From Rikenellaceae bacterium (GTDB lineage Bacteria; Bacteroidota; Bacteroidia; Bacteroidales; Rikenellaceae), in contig SUZV01000004.1 in assembly GCA_015059715.1 (NCBI GenBank), positions 61,142 through 125,141 on the forward strand: a stretch of 64,000 nt of DNA, given 5' to 3'. Positions 16,957 through 26,400 of this stretch are shown one piece after another. Positions within the stretch are counted from its first letter, which is position 1. The number at the start of each line of letters is the position of its first letter. The position numbers were made by a program, and so were the translations under genes. Below the pieces are notes generated by a model. The model did not search any database. It worked only from the letters and a program-made list of their open reading frames with translations, and was not told where the DNA came from.

Positions 16957-17011
16957 TAGACTATAGGAGCTCTTGGATATAGAGCAACTCAAATACCTAC
17001 CAAATAGAATG

Positions 17012-17047
17012 GGGATGACAAATTTACTTTTTGTCATCCTCATTTTA
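17012..17047 (+). terminator. Terminator of the met operon
   Basis: GGATGACAAA (17013-17022) and TTTGTCATCC (17030-17039) form a 10-bp stem with a seven-base loop, followed by CTCATTTTATTT. Confidence 0.8.
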
Positions 17048-17103
17048 TTTAGGGCATTATTACGATTATTGCCTCGAAGTTATTGCAGTTTCAAACTTTT
17101 TCT

Positions 17104-17111
17104 TACCTTTG
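17104..17111 (+). promoter_or_regulatory. -7 box of the porin gene
   Basis: TACCTTTG matches TAnnTTTG, 42 bp before the porin ATG. A TTG-containing stretch lies about 20 bp upstream. Confidence 0.55.
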
Positions 17112-17152
17112 TATAATATTAGCATACTATGCACTAATCAAAGACTTAAAAT

Positions 17153-18250
17153 ATGAAGAGAACGTTTACCAAGATTCTTTGTCTTATGGTAGCACTCGCT
17201 ACCACGACAACACTCTACGCTCAGGAGGACAAACGCGACATTAACGAGATTTTTAAGCTCGGTGTTGAGGCCCGTTTCGACTACCTCAATCAGGCTGTCG
17301 ATGGCAATCACGATGTCGCTGGCTCGGGACTTAAGGCCCGCTACTTCAACCTCAGAATGGATGGCCAGATATCGTCAAAGTTTAGCTACTCGTGGCGACA
17401 GCGTTTCAACCGCGTAAACTCATTCTCGGAGTTCGCACAGAATACCGACTGGCTACACCTAACATATAAGCCTACGCAGAACTGGGCGATATCGGCAGGT
17501 AAGCAGGTGCTTATGATTGGTGGCTGGGAGTATGACCGCGCACCTATCGACCTATACTTCTGCTCGGAGTTCTGGAACAACGTGAGCTGTTATCAGATTG
17601 GCGCAAGCGTGGCCTTCACAACAACAAAGGGCAACGACACCATCCTCTTCCAGGCGTGTCAGAGCCCCTATGATACAACATCCGAGTCTTTGGACTACTA
17701 CGCCTTTAACCTCTACTGGAGTGGTACGCACGGCTGCTACACCGCCCTATACTCACTCAACTTTATGCAGTACGCCCCAGGCAAGTACGACAAGTACGTC
17801 GCTTTAGGCAACCAGTTTAAGTTTGGCGATGCAACGCTGCAACTCGACCTTATGAGTCGTGGTCCAAAGGCAAAAGACCTGCTCTTCGACAACTTCTCGA
17901 TTATGGGTGAGTTCTCATATCTTATCGCCAAACGTGTAAACCTCTTTGTAAAGGCTACATACGACAAGATTGGCTCAAGCGCGATTACGGCATCGGGCCT
18001 CTTCCCTGGCACCGATATTACTCGCTTTGGTGGCGGTGTTGAGTACTACCCACTTGGCGGCAGGGGCAACCGTGACGTGCGCCTACACGCAGCCTATGCC
18101 TACAACCTCGGCGGCAACACCAACCCCTACGGAACGGCTCAGGACGAGGGTTCGTACCTCACCGTAGGTCTTACGTGGAGAATAGATATCATCAAGGGCA
18201 TCACAACGCTTATCGACAAGCACATTGCTAAACGCAGCGCAGAGTTATAA
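17153..18250 (+). CDS. Outer-membrane porin, Porin_O_P type
   Basis: A 365-residue protein with a signal peptide cleaved near LYA-QED (about residue 24). The rest is amphipathic beta strands: LGVEARFDYLNQ, GLKARYFNLRMDGQISSKFSYSWRQRFN, WLHLTYKPTQNWAISAGKQVL, and a C-terminal strand SYLTVGLTWRIDI followed by a short tail. This is the layout of phosphate-selective porin O/P relatives common in Bacteroidetes. Substrate specificity cannot be read off. It is followed 29 bp later by the Gate-domain membrane protein, probably co-transcribed. Confidence 0.82.
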   Translation: MKRTFTKILCLMVALATTTTLYAQEDKRDINEIFKLGVEARFDYLNQAVDGNHDVAGSGLKARYFNLRMDGQISSKFSYSWRQRFNRVNSFSEFAQNTDWLHLTYKPTQNWAISAGKQVLMIGGWEYDRAPIDLYFCSEFWNNVSCYQIGASVAFTTTKGNDTILFQACQSPYDTTSESLDYYAFNLYWSGTHGCYTALYSLNFMQYAPGKYDKYVALGNQFKFGDATLQLDLMSRGPKAKDLLFDNFSIMGEFSYLIAKRVNLFVKATYDKIGSSAITASGLFPGTDITRFGGGVEYYPLGGRGNRDVRLHAAYAYNLGGNTNPYGTAQDEGSYLTVGLTWRIDIIKGITTLIDKHIAKRSAEL

Positions 18251-18279
18251 CGGAACTTAACTAACAACTACAAATCAAT

Positions 18280-19893
18280 ATGGAGAATCAAAACAAGGGG
18301 ATTAAGAAGTATCTCGTAGGTATCTTCTGCCTCGCCATCGTCATCGGCATATTTGGCGGCATAGGCTCGGTTATGGGTCTTCCAAATATGCTTAACACCA
18401 TCATGAAGACGGCCCACGACCTTCTTCTCAACACCGTATTCTACCTTATGGCCATCTGCGTTATCACAGGTGCTTTAGGACGTATATTTGTTGAGTTTGG
18501 CGTTGTAAGCCTACTTGAGCGTATCCTTCGCCCACTGATGAAGCCTCTCTTTAATCTTCCCGGTGTAGCCTCACTCGGTGCAGTGATGACATTCCTCTCG
18601 GATAACCCAGCGATTATCTCATTGGCCAAGGATAAGCGTTTTAGCTCATACTTTAGAAAGTTCCAGCTTATATCGCTTACCAACTTCGGTACAGCCTTCG
18701 GTATGGGTCTTCTGGTTATCGTCTTTATGATATCACAGGGTTACTTCGTCGAGCCATTCCTCGGCCTATTAGGTGCCTTTATCGGCTGTATCGTCTCGAC
18801 ACGCCTCATGCAGTACTTTGTGGTTAAGCAGTACCCCGAGTTTAAGGAGGAGTTTGCCTCAACACTTAGCGAGGAGGATATGAAGGCTGAGGAAGAGGTT
18901 AAGGAGACATCGCTCTTTACTCGCATCCTTAACTCGCTGCTCGATGGTGGTAAGACAGGTGTCGATGTAGGCCTCTCGATTATCCCTGGCGTGCTTATCA
19001 TCTCTACACTCGTCATGCTCCTCACCTTTGGTGCAGGCGAGAATGGCACCTACGATGGTGCTGCATACGAGGGCGTTGAGTTCCTTCCTTGGCTCTTCGG
19101 CAAGATAAATATCATCTTCGAGTGGCTCTTCGGCTTTGGCCACCCAGCGTTGATGGCCTTCCCTATCACCTCACTCGGTGCTGTGGGTGCAGCGTTGAGC
19201 CTCGTGCCTGAGTTCTCGGCTCAGGGTATTATCAACGGTAACGCCATCGCAGTATTCACAGCTATCGGTATGTGCTGGAGCGGTTACCTCAGCACCCACA
19301 CCGCTATGCTCGATGCTCTTGGCTACCGCAAACTCACCTCTAAGGCTATCCTTTCGCACACCATCGGTGGTCTTGTAGCAGGTATCGCGGCACACTGGCT
19401 CTTTGTGCTCTACACCCTGGCATTTGGTACACCTACGACCTTCGAAGGTGGTGCCGACCGCTATACTACCGCATCATCGCCCGTAGTTATCGAGTTCGTT
19501 AGCGACAATCAGGTTAAGGTGGGCGACCGCATCTTTACCGACGAGGAGGGCGACACTCCAGAGGAGGAGGGCTCTTTGGCACGTGTTATTGAGGGTATGC
19601 TACTCAAGAACCACGAGATTATCACCGTTAGCGAGGGTGTCAAGGTTGACGCAGCAGGCTTCATTGCCACTGAGCAGCTCCCCGAGGCTACGCGCGAGAG
19701 CCTTCTCGACGAGGTACAGGCTGGCTTCGACATGTACCGCAACACCATCGCTCAGCGCACCTTTGGACGCTCTGTAGATGAGCTTAGCGAGGCTGAGCTT
19801 AAGGAGCTTGATGATATCATCCCATTCCGCTTCGACAAAGAGCGTGGCGAGAACGACATCGTTGATACGGAGGCTGAGGTTGCTGCCGAGTAA
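18280..19893 (+). CDS. Gate (nucleoside-recognition) domain inner-membrane protein
   Basis: A 537-residue polytopic protein with about 10 hydrophobic segments. An N-terminal Gate-like half has GSVMGLPNMLNTIMKTAHDLLLNTVFYLMAICVITGALG and the conserved FLSDNPAIISLAKDK. A second half holds DGGKTGVDVGLSIIPGVLIISTLVMLL and FGHPALMAFPITSLGAVGAAL. The C-terminal ~130 residues are hydrophilic and acidic. It resembles the CD0519/CD1768-type transporter-like family (recalled). The transported molecule is unknown. A strong terminator follows. Confidence 0.75.
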   Translation: MENQNKGIKKYLVGIFCLAIVIGIFGGIGSVMGLPNMLNTIMKTAHDLLLNTVFYLMAICVITGALGRIFVEFGVVSLLERILRPLMKPLFNLPGVASLGAVMTFLSDNPAIISLAKDKRFSSYFRKFQLISLTNFGTAFGMGLLVIVFMISQGYFVEPFLGLLGAFIGCIVSTRLMQYFVVKQYPEFKEEFASTLSEEDMKAEEEVKETSLFTRILNSLLDGGKTGVDVGLSIIPGVLIISTLVMLLTFGAGENGTYDGAAYEGVEFLPWLFGKINIIFEWLFGFGHPALMAFPITSLGAVGAALSLVPEFSAQGIINGNAIAVFTAIGMCWSGYLSTHTAMLDALGYRKLTSKAILSHTIGGLVAGIAAHWLFVLYTLAFGTPTTFEGGADRYTTASSPVVIEFVSDNQVKVGDRIFTDEEGDTPEEEGSLARVIEGMLLKNHEIITVSEGVKVDAAGFIATEQLPEATRESLLDEVQAGFDMYRNTIAQRTFGRSVDELSEAELKELDDIIPFRFDKERGENDIVDTEAEVAAE

Positions 19894-19917
19894 CGCAGCT
19901 TAGATATTGTCACTGTA

Positions 19918-19950
19918 TAGGCCGCTGGAGTCCAGCGGCCTATTTGTTTA
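19918..19950 (+). terminator. Strong terminator after the Gate-domain gene
   Basis: A perfect 12-bp stem runs from TAGGCCGCTGGA (19918-19929) to TCCAGCGGCCTA (19931-19942) around a single loop base, so the innermost pairs probably open. TTTGTTTA follows. Confidence 0.85.
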
Positions 19951-20040
19951 TAATTGATATAATGAGGTCCTATGGGGCGTTGCCACTATCATAGAAACTC
20001 ATCGGACCCCATCGAAACTCATCAGAACACAAAAAAAAGT

Positions 20041-20416
20041 TTAAGGGTAGTGCGCTCGCTGTGCGAGCTAAGGGTGGGTTAAGGGTAGTTCGCAGCTAAC
20101 GCTGCTAAAGGGTAGCTCGCAAGCTGTGCTTGCTAAAGGGTTGTTTAATGGTTTTCGTCGTTGTGGATTGTTGTGATACTCGACCTCTTAATGTCTTATT
20201 GTCTTAAAGTCTTAATGTCCTAAAAAAAATTGGGACAATAAGACGATAGGATAATAGGACAATAAGACGATAGGACAATAAGATGGTTGCGGACAAAAAT
20301 TTCTCCCTTTCTGCTACCCCTTAGCAAGCTTTAGCTTGCGAACTACTCTTTAGCAGGCGAAGGCCTGCGCACTACCCTTTCAGCTTTAGCTGTCACCGCA
20401 AGATGAAACCATTGCT
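20041..20416. repeat. Composite repeat A: GTAG-headed hairpins around an 8-bp inverted array
   Basis: Three plus-strand hairpin units begin with GTAG at 20047, 20085 and 20112 (stems GCTCGC/GCGAGC, GCAGC/GCTGC, GCAAGC/GCTTGC). A 49-bp core (20151-20199) recurs in repeat C with two mismatches. An array of 8-bp units then reads GTCTTAWW on one arm (20187-20220) and the complement on the other (20232-20286), around an A-rich loop. Two minus-strand GTAG units follow (CTAC at 20343 and 20372; stems GCAAGC/GCTTGC, GCAGGC/GCCTGC), then CAGC/GCTG and a CACC-type hairpin ending near 20407. Stem sequences differ but stay complementary. No coding frame. Confidence 0.8.
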
Positions 20417-20430
20417 CATTACTCATTGAA

Positions 20431-20464
20431 AAAGAGGGCTGCCTCGCAAGCGAAGCAGCCCCCA
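20431..20464 (-). terminator. Terminator of the TonB receptor/lipoprotein operon
   Basis: On the minus strand GGGCTGC and GCAGCCC (20455-20461 and 20436-20442) enclose a smaller inner stem, followed by CTCTTTTTC. It lies just after the stop of the 883-aa lipoprotein gene. Confidence 0.8.
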
Positions 20465-20482
20465 ACGCTATAGAGCCATCGA

Positions 20483-23134
20483 CTACAACTCTACAAGAGA
20501 GTCGGCAGCGTAGGCGAACTTACCCGTCTCAACAACATCGAAGGTCAGCGAGTAGTTCTTATTAGGACCATAGGCATACACCTTGATTATAACCTTCTTA
20601 TACTCCTCAGAGGTCATCTCGGGATATACGTAGCTAAGCACCTCGCCAAATACCTCGGCGGTGTTCTCCTTAAGCTTCGCCAAAATCTCGTCGTCAGACA
20701 ACTCGCCCATGCCAGCAGCGGCAAAGCCACCCTTAACGGCCGATGGTCGCCAGTCCATATTGCCGTAGTAGGCCGAGGCACCTGTGTAGAACTCGTTGTT
20801 ACCATAGTTCGATACCCAATAGTTACCCGCAGGCTTCTCGCCATTGATAAGGACTATCTCGGTAGAGACAATCTCACCAGCGTTATCACGTGCAGGGGCA
20901 CCCATAGGCACATCCTTGAAGTCGTAAACCCAGTTTACGCAGTACTGATAGAATGCCTTGGTATCTGCGCTCGAAGTGTTTGTAAAGTCGAGCTCGAGGG
21001 TGCGGTCAACAAGCCACTCTCCCTCCTGCTTACGGAACTGGTCACACTTATCCGCAAAGTAGATAGTCTTAGTCCACTCGCCATTGAAGACGTACTCGTC
21101 AACCCTCCACGATGTCTCACCACCAGCATAGCAGCGATAGCCAACATAGAGCTTATCATCAACCTGAGCATAAGGATACTTCTCTGAGAGGAACTTAGGC
21201 AAGTAGATATCCTGTGTAGGATTGGTGAAGTTGCCATAGCCCTGACCCATAGATGTATAGTCAGCAGGCTGAACAGCTACGACATCCGCAGCCTCATAAC
21301 CCGTGCCATTATACTTAAAGTATGCATAACGCTTCTCGCTCTTCACCGTAAGTGCAAGTGTCGACGCTGTAGCTGCGGTATCTACCGAGGTGACAATCAT
21401 ATTGATGTACTTGCCAGCAGAGATTGAGACGAAGTAACCATAAAGCGTACACTCAAGGCCATCGCTAAGCTGCGCCTTAAGCTCGTCGGTAGCACCATAG
21501 ATGCTGCCCTGGGCACTCTCGGCACCATCGAGCGTAAAGTTGTAGTAGTTGCCACTAACAGCCACACTACCAGCCATCTTAGCGTATATTGCATAACCAT
21601 CCTCGGTACGTGTCGTAAGGAGCTCATCAGCAACTGCGCCTGTAATCTCCATAGCCGCAGGGTATACGACATTAGTAGTGCCTGTCTTCTCAACGGTGAT
21701 ATCTGCAGTGCCAATCTGGAAGCCCTTGTTATAAGATGATATAGTGCCCGATACGGTCACCTCGTCACCTAGAGCAAGGTCGGTGCTCTTATAGAGGAGG
21801 ATTGAGCCGCCGTTATCTGTAAGGATAGGGCCCTGAGATGAAACGGCCGAGATATAACCCTTCACCTCGACAAAGTCACCCAATACCGCAGTGCCGAGAG
21901 CCGAGGTGTAGGCAGAGGTCTCGCCCTCATCCTCGTTGCCACCGCCGATAGCTGGGGCCTCGTCGACCGATACCACGATAACGTTGATATACTTACCACT
22001 TGAGATAGATACGAAGTAACCATAAATGGTAGCCTCCTGGCCATCGGTAAACATAGCCTTAACCTCGTCCGTAGCACCATAGATGCTACCCTGTGCAGCC
22101 TCGGTACCCTCCATGATGATATTAATGTAGTTGCCTACTGAAGGGGTACCCGTAAACTTAACAAACTGAGCATAGTCATCCTCGGTGCGAGATGTGAGCA
22201 ACGCCTCCATAGCGGCACCATCGAGCTCTACAGGCGTAGGATATGTTACGGTGGTAGTACCCGTCTTCTCAACAGTTGCCGTCGAAGCAGCAATCTGGAA
22301 GCCCTTGTTATAAGATGATATAGTACCCGATACGGTCACCTCATCGCCAACGGCCAAGTCTGCACCCTTGTAAAGGAGTATCGAGCCAGTAGCATCGGTT
22401 ACGATAGGACCCTGAGTAGATACTGCCGATACATAACCCTTAACCTCGACAACATCGTCAAGCACTGCGCTACCAAGCACAGATGTATACTTTGGGGTGT
22501 CGGGGTTCTCGGGAGTCTCGGGAGTCTCGGGGTTCTCGGCAGCAGGCTCCTCGTCAGAGTAGTTGTAAGTAACCACAACATAGTCACCCTCGCGAGCATC
22601 GTCCGATACTGGGAGCACACTCTTAAGCTTATTTACGGTCTTGGGAGTAAGTGCCGCAGCATAATCCTCCTCCGAGCCCCAGATAGCCTTGTAGTCATCC
22701 TCGGTGAGTGTATACTCCGTAGCGGCATTCATCATAGCCACCTCCTCGGGGATGTTCAGTGCCATGGTGTATGTGATAAGTGCCAGAGAGCCATCGTCGT
22801 ATGTAGGATAGCTCGCACCAAGCCATGCAGGGATGTAGGCAGCCGCCTCATCCTGCGTTGCGAAGTAGTTGTTCTTGCCTATTGCCGCGAGGGCAGCAAC
22901 AGCCTCCTCGCCCTCGGCCTCGGCAAGGCTCTTGTTAATGCTATTCTTAGCGATAGCTGCATAGTCATCCTCGGTGAGGGTGAGCTCTACCTCGCGCACG
23001 TCGGTAATATCGCTGTTGTTGTCGTAGCCAGGCAGATAGTTCTCGTTGAAATAGTCCGTCTGGCAACCTATAGCCGTAAGAGCTACAACCGCAACCAGAG
23101 CAAGCCTTGTTATAATATTCTTCTTCATATTCAT
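20483..23134 (-). CDS. Large surface lipoprotein with duplicated OB-like domains
   Basis: An 883-residue protein whose signal peptide ends in a lipobox (ALTAIGC, Cys at about residue 24). Residues ~45-190 carry repeated LTEDDYxAI motifs. Two copies of a ~177-residue module lie at ~215-391 and ~410-586. Each starts YTSxLGxAVL and contains VEVKGYVSAVSTQGPIVTD, GSILLYKGADLAVGDEVTVSG and YNKGFQI, a pattern of OB-fold (DUF5689/YhcR-like) domains. A C-terminal ~280-residue domain is unassigned. The gene lies 124 bp downstream of a TonB receptor on the same strand, so it probably acts with it at the outer membrane. It is not a recognisable SusD. Confidence 0.75.
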   Translation of the reverse strand: MNMKKNIITRLALVAVVALTAIGCQTDYFNENYLPGYDNNSDITDVREVELTLTEDDYAAIAKNSINKSLAEAEGEEAVAALAAIGKNNYFATQDEAAAYIPAWLGASYPTYDDGSLALITYTMALNIPEEVAMMNAATEYTLTEDDYKAIWGSEEDYAAALTPKTVNKLKSVLPVSDDAREGDYVVVTYNYSDEEPAAENPETPETPENPDTPKYTSVLGSAVLDDVVEVKGYVSAVSTQGPIVTDATGSILLYKGADLAVGDEVTVSGTISSYNKGFQIAASTATVEKTGTTTVTYPTPVELDGAAMEALLTSRTEDDYAQFVKFTGTPSVGNYINIIMEGTEAAQGSIYGATDEVKAMFTDGQEATIYGYFVSISSGKYINVIVVSVDEAPAIGGGNEDEGETSAYTSALGTAVLGDFVEVKGYISAVSSQGPILTDNGGSILLYKSTDLALGDEVTVSGTISSYNKGFQIGTADITVEKTGTTNVVYPAAMEITGAVADELLTTRTEDGYAIYAKMAGSVAVSGNYYNFTLDGAESAQGSIYGATDELKAQLSDGLECTLYGYFVSISAGKYINMIVTSVDTAATASTLALTVKSEKRYAYFKYNGTGYEAADVVAVQPADYTSMGQGYGNFTNPTQDIYLPKFLSEKYPYAQVDDKLYVGYRCYAGGETSWRVDEYVFNGEWTKTIYFADKCDQFRKQEGEWLVDRTLELDFTNTSSADTKAFYQYCVNWVYDFKDVPMGAPARDNAGEIVSTEIVLINGEKPAGNYWVSNYGNNEFYTGASAYYGNMDWRPSAVKGGFAAAGMGELSDDEILAKLKENTAEVFGEVLSYVYPEMTSEEYKKVIIKVYAYGPNKNYSLTFDVVETGKFAYAADSLVEL

Positions 23135-23258
23135 AATCTTAGATGTAGTTCTCAGAGCTGTTTGAATTTTATTTCGAGAGTCTATAAGAGGCTCAAAGAC
23201 TCCGAAACTCTTCTCGCAGCAATGATTTAACTCATTTAATAAAATTCAAAACAGCTTC

Positions 23259-25964
23259 TTAGAAGCTAATTTTTAGACGAACAGTGTATGTACGACCAAA
23301 CGAGTACATCACAGCATAGCAGTCCTGCCAACCCTTAGAGTCTGTAGCACACTGTGCATCCATAACGTAGTTGTAGTCGTAGAGGTTGTTCACATTACCA
23401 TAGATTGTAGCGTTGACCTTGCCAATCTTGAAGGCGTAGCTTGCCGAGAGGTCGAGCTGGTGACCTACAGGTATTCTCCAAGGGTCGTTAACCGTAGTTG
23501 TGGTGTTAGCCACAGCTGTCGAGCCAAGGTAGAAGTCGGCATAGTTGTTGGCATATAGGTTGAAGTTTGCACTTACACGCAAGCCCTTGAGAGGGAAGAA
23601 GTCAGCACCTACGGCAGCCGTAGTCTGTGCCGAGCCAGCGACGTGAACACCCTTCTGCTCAAGCTCAATCCATGCATGGTCATCGGCCATGATGCCCGAG
23701 GCTACCGTACCATCCATCTTTGCCGTCATAGGCTGACCCTGCGAGTCGTAGTAGTAACCACGTGCGTTGCTTGCCCAAATCCAGTCGCCCCACGAGAGCA
23801 TACCTGTAAGGTTTACCCATCGAGCAGGCTTGTAACGAAGGTCAAGCTCGACACCAGCGTGGCGAGCATCGATACCCGTAAGGTTTACACGTGCATAGTC
23901 GCCGTTAGACATCAGCTTAGAGCGCACATCCGACTTATCCATCCACATAGTGAAGTATCCGTTGATGTTCATTGCGAACTTCTCGGTACGCAAGCCGTAG
24001 CCACCCTCTACCGAGAATACCTTCTCGTTTACAGCATCGGGGTTTGTCATGTGCGACGTTGTTGACTGAAGGAAAGCACCTCCCGAGAAGAATGGAGCAC
24101 GCGAGATGTAACCTACGTTAAGGAATAGGTTAGAGTGCTGTGTCACATTCCAGTTAACACCCGCCTTAGCGGTGTAGCCGATAAAGTTAATAGTCTCGGA
24201 ACGCTGGTGAGCCTCGTCGTAGTAGAAGCGGTCGACACGCCAGTAGCCAGTGTTAGATACCGAGCCCGATACGAAGGCATTCACCTTATTCTTTGTCCAC
24301 TCAAGCTGAGCGAAGATACCCTCCTGGTGTACGTGACCATCGTAGTCGCGGTATACGATATCGCCCGTAGTAAGCTTCTCGTTCTTCCAGTTAGGATCTG
24401 CCGCAGCGATGTTATTCTCGACCTTAACATTCTTACGGTCACCATCGTCGATAAAGTACTGACCACCATAGAGGTCGATAATCTCGTTGGTGTGCTCACC
24501 GACGTAGTATCGCACGTCGACACCTGCCGAGAGCTCCAAGCCTGGGGCAATCTCGTTTGAATATGTAGACAACAGACCATACCACATGTGGTTGTTTATC
24601 GACTTAGACATCACCATGTTAGAACCTGTGGTGCTCGCTGCGTTCATATCCTGAATAGCACCATAGTCGAATGTACCATCTGGCTTACGGAACTCGGTAA
24701 GGAGCTTACCGTTCGACGAGCCATTCCACTTCGAGCGGTATGCCGATGTACGACCCTGGCCCGAATAGCCCGAACCACGACCTATAGAGACGTAGAGAGC
24801 TGTCGAGAGCGATGACTTGTGGTCTATCTGCCACTGATGGTTAAGCGATATCTGTGGCTTGTGATACTCGTTTGTCATCGACGAACGCTCCTTGCCATTG
24901 TTGTCGAAACCGTAAACGGCATTGTAGCGATACTTGTTCTTCTCGCCAGTCCACTTAGCCACCTTGTCCCACTCCTCAATCGAGAGTCCTGCATAGAGAG
25001 GCTTACGCTGATTGTGCTTCTGTGGGGCACCAAAGGCAGTCAATGAGAGCTGGTGCTTAGAGCTGAGACGCTTCGACACGTTTACAAACCAGTTGTAGCC
25101 AGTGTAACCAGTGCCCTGGATGTAGCCGTCGCCCCAACGCTTAGCCAGCAATACGCTCATAGCCCAGCCATTCTCCATAAGGCCTGTTGAGAAGCTTGCC
25201 GACATGGTGTTAGCACCGTCGTTACCGATACCGTAAGATACCGTACCACCCTTCTTAGCGTCTATGGTGTTTGTCACGATGTTTATCGTACCACCTACCG
25301 ATGGTGACGATATCTTCGAAGCTCCCATACCACGCTGTGTCTGCATCGAGCGTGTAACATCAGACAAACCTGCCCAGTTTGACCAATATACACCACCCCA
25401 CTCCATATCGTTAACAGGCACACCGTTAATCATCACTGCGATGTTTGCCGACTTAAAGCCTCGCATATTAATCTTCGAGTCGCCATAGCCACCACCATCC
25501 TTAGTGACGTATACGCCAGGTGTAGACTTCAAAATCTCGGGGAACTCCTGTCCACCGAGCTTAAACTCTATCTCGGATGCCGACACTGTAGATACGGCAA
25601 CGGGGGTACGACGCTGCACAGCCACCGACTGGGTGATAACAACGTCCTCCATAGCTATAGCATCGAGCTCCATCTTTATAGTTCCAAGATTGAGCCTTGC
25701 AGCAGTAGGGTTAACATCTACGAGCTGAGTTTTGTAGTTCAGGTAGCTCACCTGAATCTGCTCAGTACCAGCCCTCAGTTCGAGTTTAAAGCTACCGTCA
25801 GGGTCGGTACTTGTTCCCTGTGTCGTATCAGGGACTACCACCGAGGCACCTACAAGAGGTTGGTCAGCCTCGTCGATAACGATACCGGTGACGATTGTCT
25901 GTGCCGAGGCCGCAAAGCCGATGGCAAGACCAAACATCAGAAGTAAAAGTTTCTTCATAAGCAT
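23259..25964 (-). CDS. TonB-dependent receptor with CarboxypepD_reg-like N-terminus
   Basis: A 901-residue outer-membrane importer. The signal peptide ends near FAASA-QT. A CarboxypepD_reg-like domain (GIVIDEADQPLVGASVVVPDTTQGTSTDPDGSFKL, ~25-110) precedes the plug (~125-235: FPEILKSTPGVYVTKDGGGYGDSKINMRGF, VMINGVPVNDMEWGGVYWSNW, VGGTINIVT). A ~22-strand barrel follows, ending in YTVRLKISF with the terminal Phe. The ligand is unknown. Two start codons are possible (25964 or 25958, MKKLLLLM). It is first in the operon with the OB-domain lipoprotein, with a promoter box at 26061-26068. Confidence 0.92.
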   Translation of the reverse strand: MLMKKLLLLMFGLAIGFAASAQTIVTGIVIDEADQPLVGASVVVPDTTQGTSTDPDGSFKLELRAGTEQIQVSYLNYKTQLVDVNPTAARLNLGTIKMELDAIAMEDVVITQSVAVQRRTPVAVSTVSASEIEFKLGGQEFPEILKSTPGVYVTKDGGGYGDSKINMRGFKSANIAVMINGVPVNDMEWGGVYWSNWAGLSDVTRSMQTQRGMGASKISSPSVGGTINIVTNTIDAKKGGTVSYGIGNDGANTMSASFSTGLMENGWAMSVLLAKRWGDGYIQGTGYTGYNWFVNVSKRLSSKHQLSLTAFGAPQKHNQRKPLYAGLSIEEWDKVAKWTGEKNKYRYNAVYGFDNNGKERSSMTNEYHKPQISLNHQWQIDHKSSLSTALYVSIGRGSGYSGQGRTSAYRSKWNGSSNGKLLTEFRKPDGTFDYGAIQDMNAASTTGSNMVMSKSINNHMWYGLLSTYSNEIAPGLELSAGVDVRYYVGEHTNEIIDLYGGQYFIDDGDRKNVKVENNIAAADPNWKNEKLTTGDIVYRDYDGHVHQEGIFAQLEWTKNKVNAFVSGSVSNTGYWRVDRFYYDEAHQRSETINFIGYTAKAGVNWNVTQHSNLFLNVGYISRAPFFSGGAFLQSTTSHMTNPDAVNEKVFSVEGGYGLRTEKFAMNINGYFTMWMDKSDVRSKLMSNGDYARVNLTGIDARHAGVELDLRYKPARWVNLTGMLSWGDWIWASNARGYYYDSQGQPMTAKMDGTVASGIMADDHAWIELEQKGVHVAGSAQTTAAVGADFFPLKGLRVSANFNLYANNYADFYLGSTAVANTTTTVNDPWRIPVGHQLDLSASYAFKIGKVNATIYGNVNNLYDYNYVMDAQCATDSKGWQDCYAVMYSFGRTYTVRLKISF

Positions 25965-26400
25965 TTAGTTAAATTAATAAAAATATTGTTATGTATTGGT
26001 TATCAATATGGTCCAATATCTCTATTTTTGCCGCCTTATGTCTGTGACATAATCTTCACGCAAAGATATGGCAGATAGTCCAAATTGCCAAACTTTCTCG
26101 AATAAATATTCTGTCGCGTGCGGTGCTAAGTAGCTATCGAGATATGTTTGTAGAGGAGTAGTGGGCACTCTCTTCTCCTCTTGAGGAGGTCCCGTAGCAC
26201 AAACCCTTCTACCCTTATGCAACCACTCCACCCCACTACGACACCTCGCTGAGGAGGTTTTTGCGCAGACCCTCACCATATAACCATAGCAAAGCCACAC
26301 ATCTATAGATATTTTATTCTTTTTTATGATTTTTATACGCAAATATTCTTCTAAATAAAAAATTATCACTACCTTTATCGCCGATTATTCGTGATATCGT
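25965..26400. other. Divergent intergenic region between TonB receptor and ResB-like gene
   Basis: 436 bp. It holds a minus-strand TAnnTTTG box for the receptor (annotated) and TACCTTTA at 26370-26377, one base from consensus, just before the ResB-like gene. A CTCCTC/GAGGAG palindrome sits at 26175-26188. A minus-strand open frame across the gap contains the promoter and looks non-coding. Confidence 0.45.
26061..26068 (-). promoter_or_regulatory. -7 box of the TonB receptor operon
   Basis: The minus strand reads TATCTTTG (TAnnTTTG). Transcription would start near 26054, leaving about 90 nt of leader before the receptor start. Confidence 0.5.

Noticed and set aside
26022..26369. Minus-strand open frame of 115 codons upstream of the TonB receptor
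   Set aside because: It overlaps the receptor's candidate promoter, has no family resemblance and a composition (Cys/Arg-rich, AT-biased start) unlike neighbouring genes.
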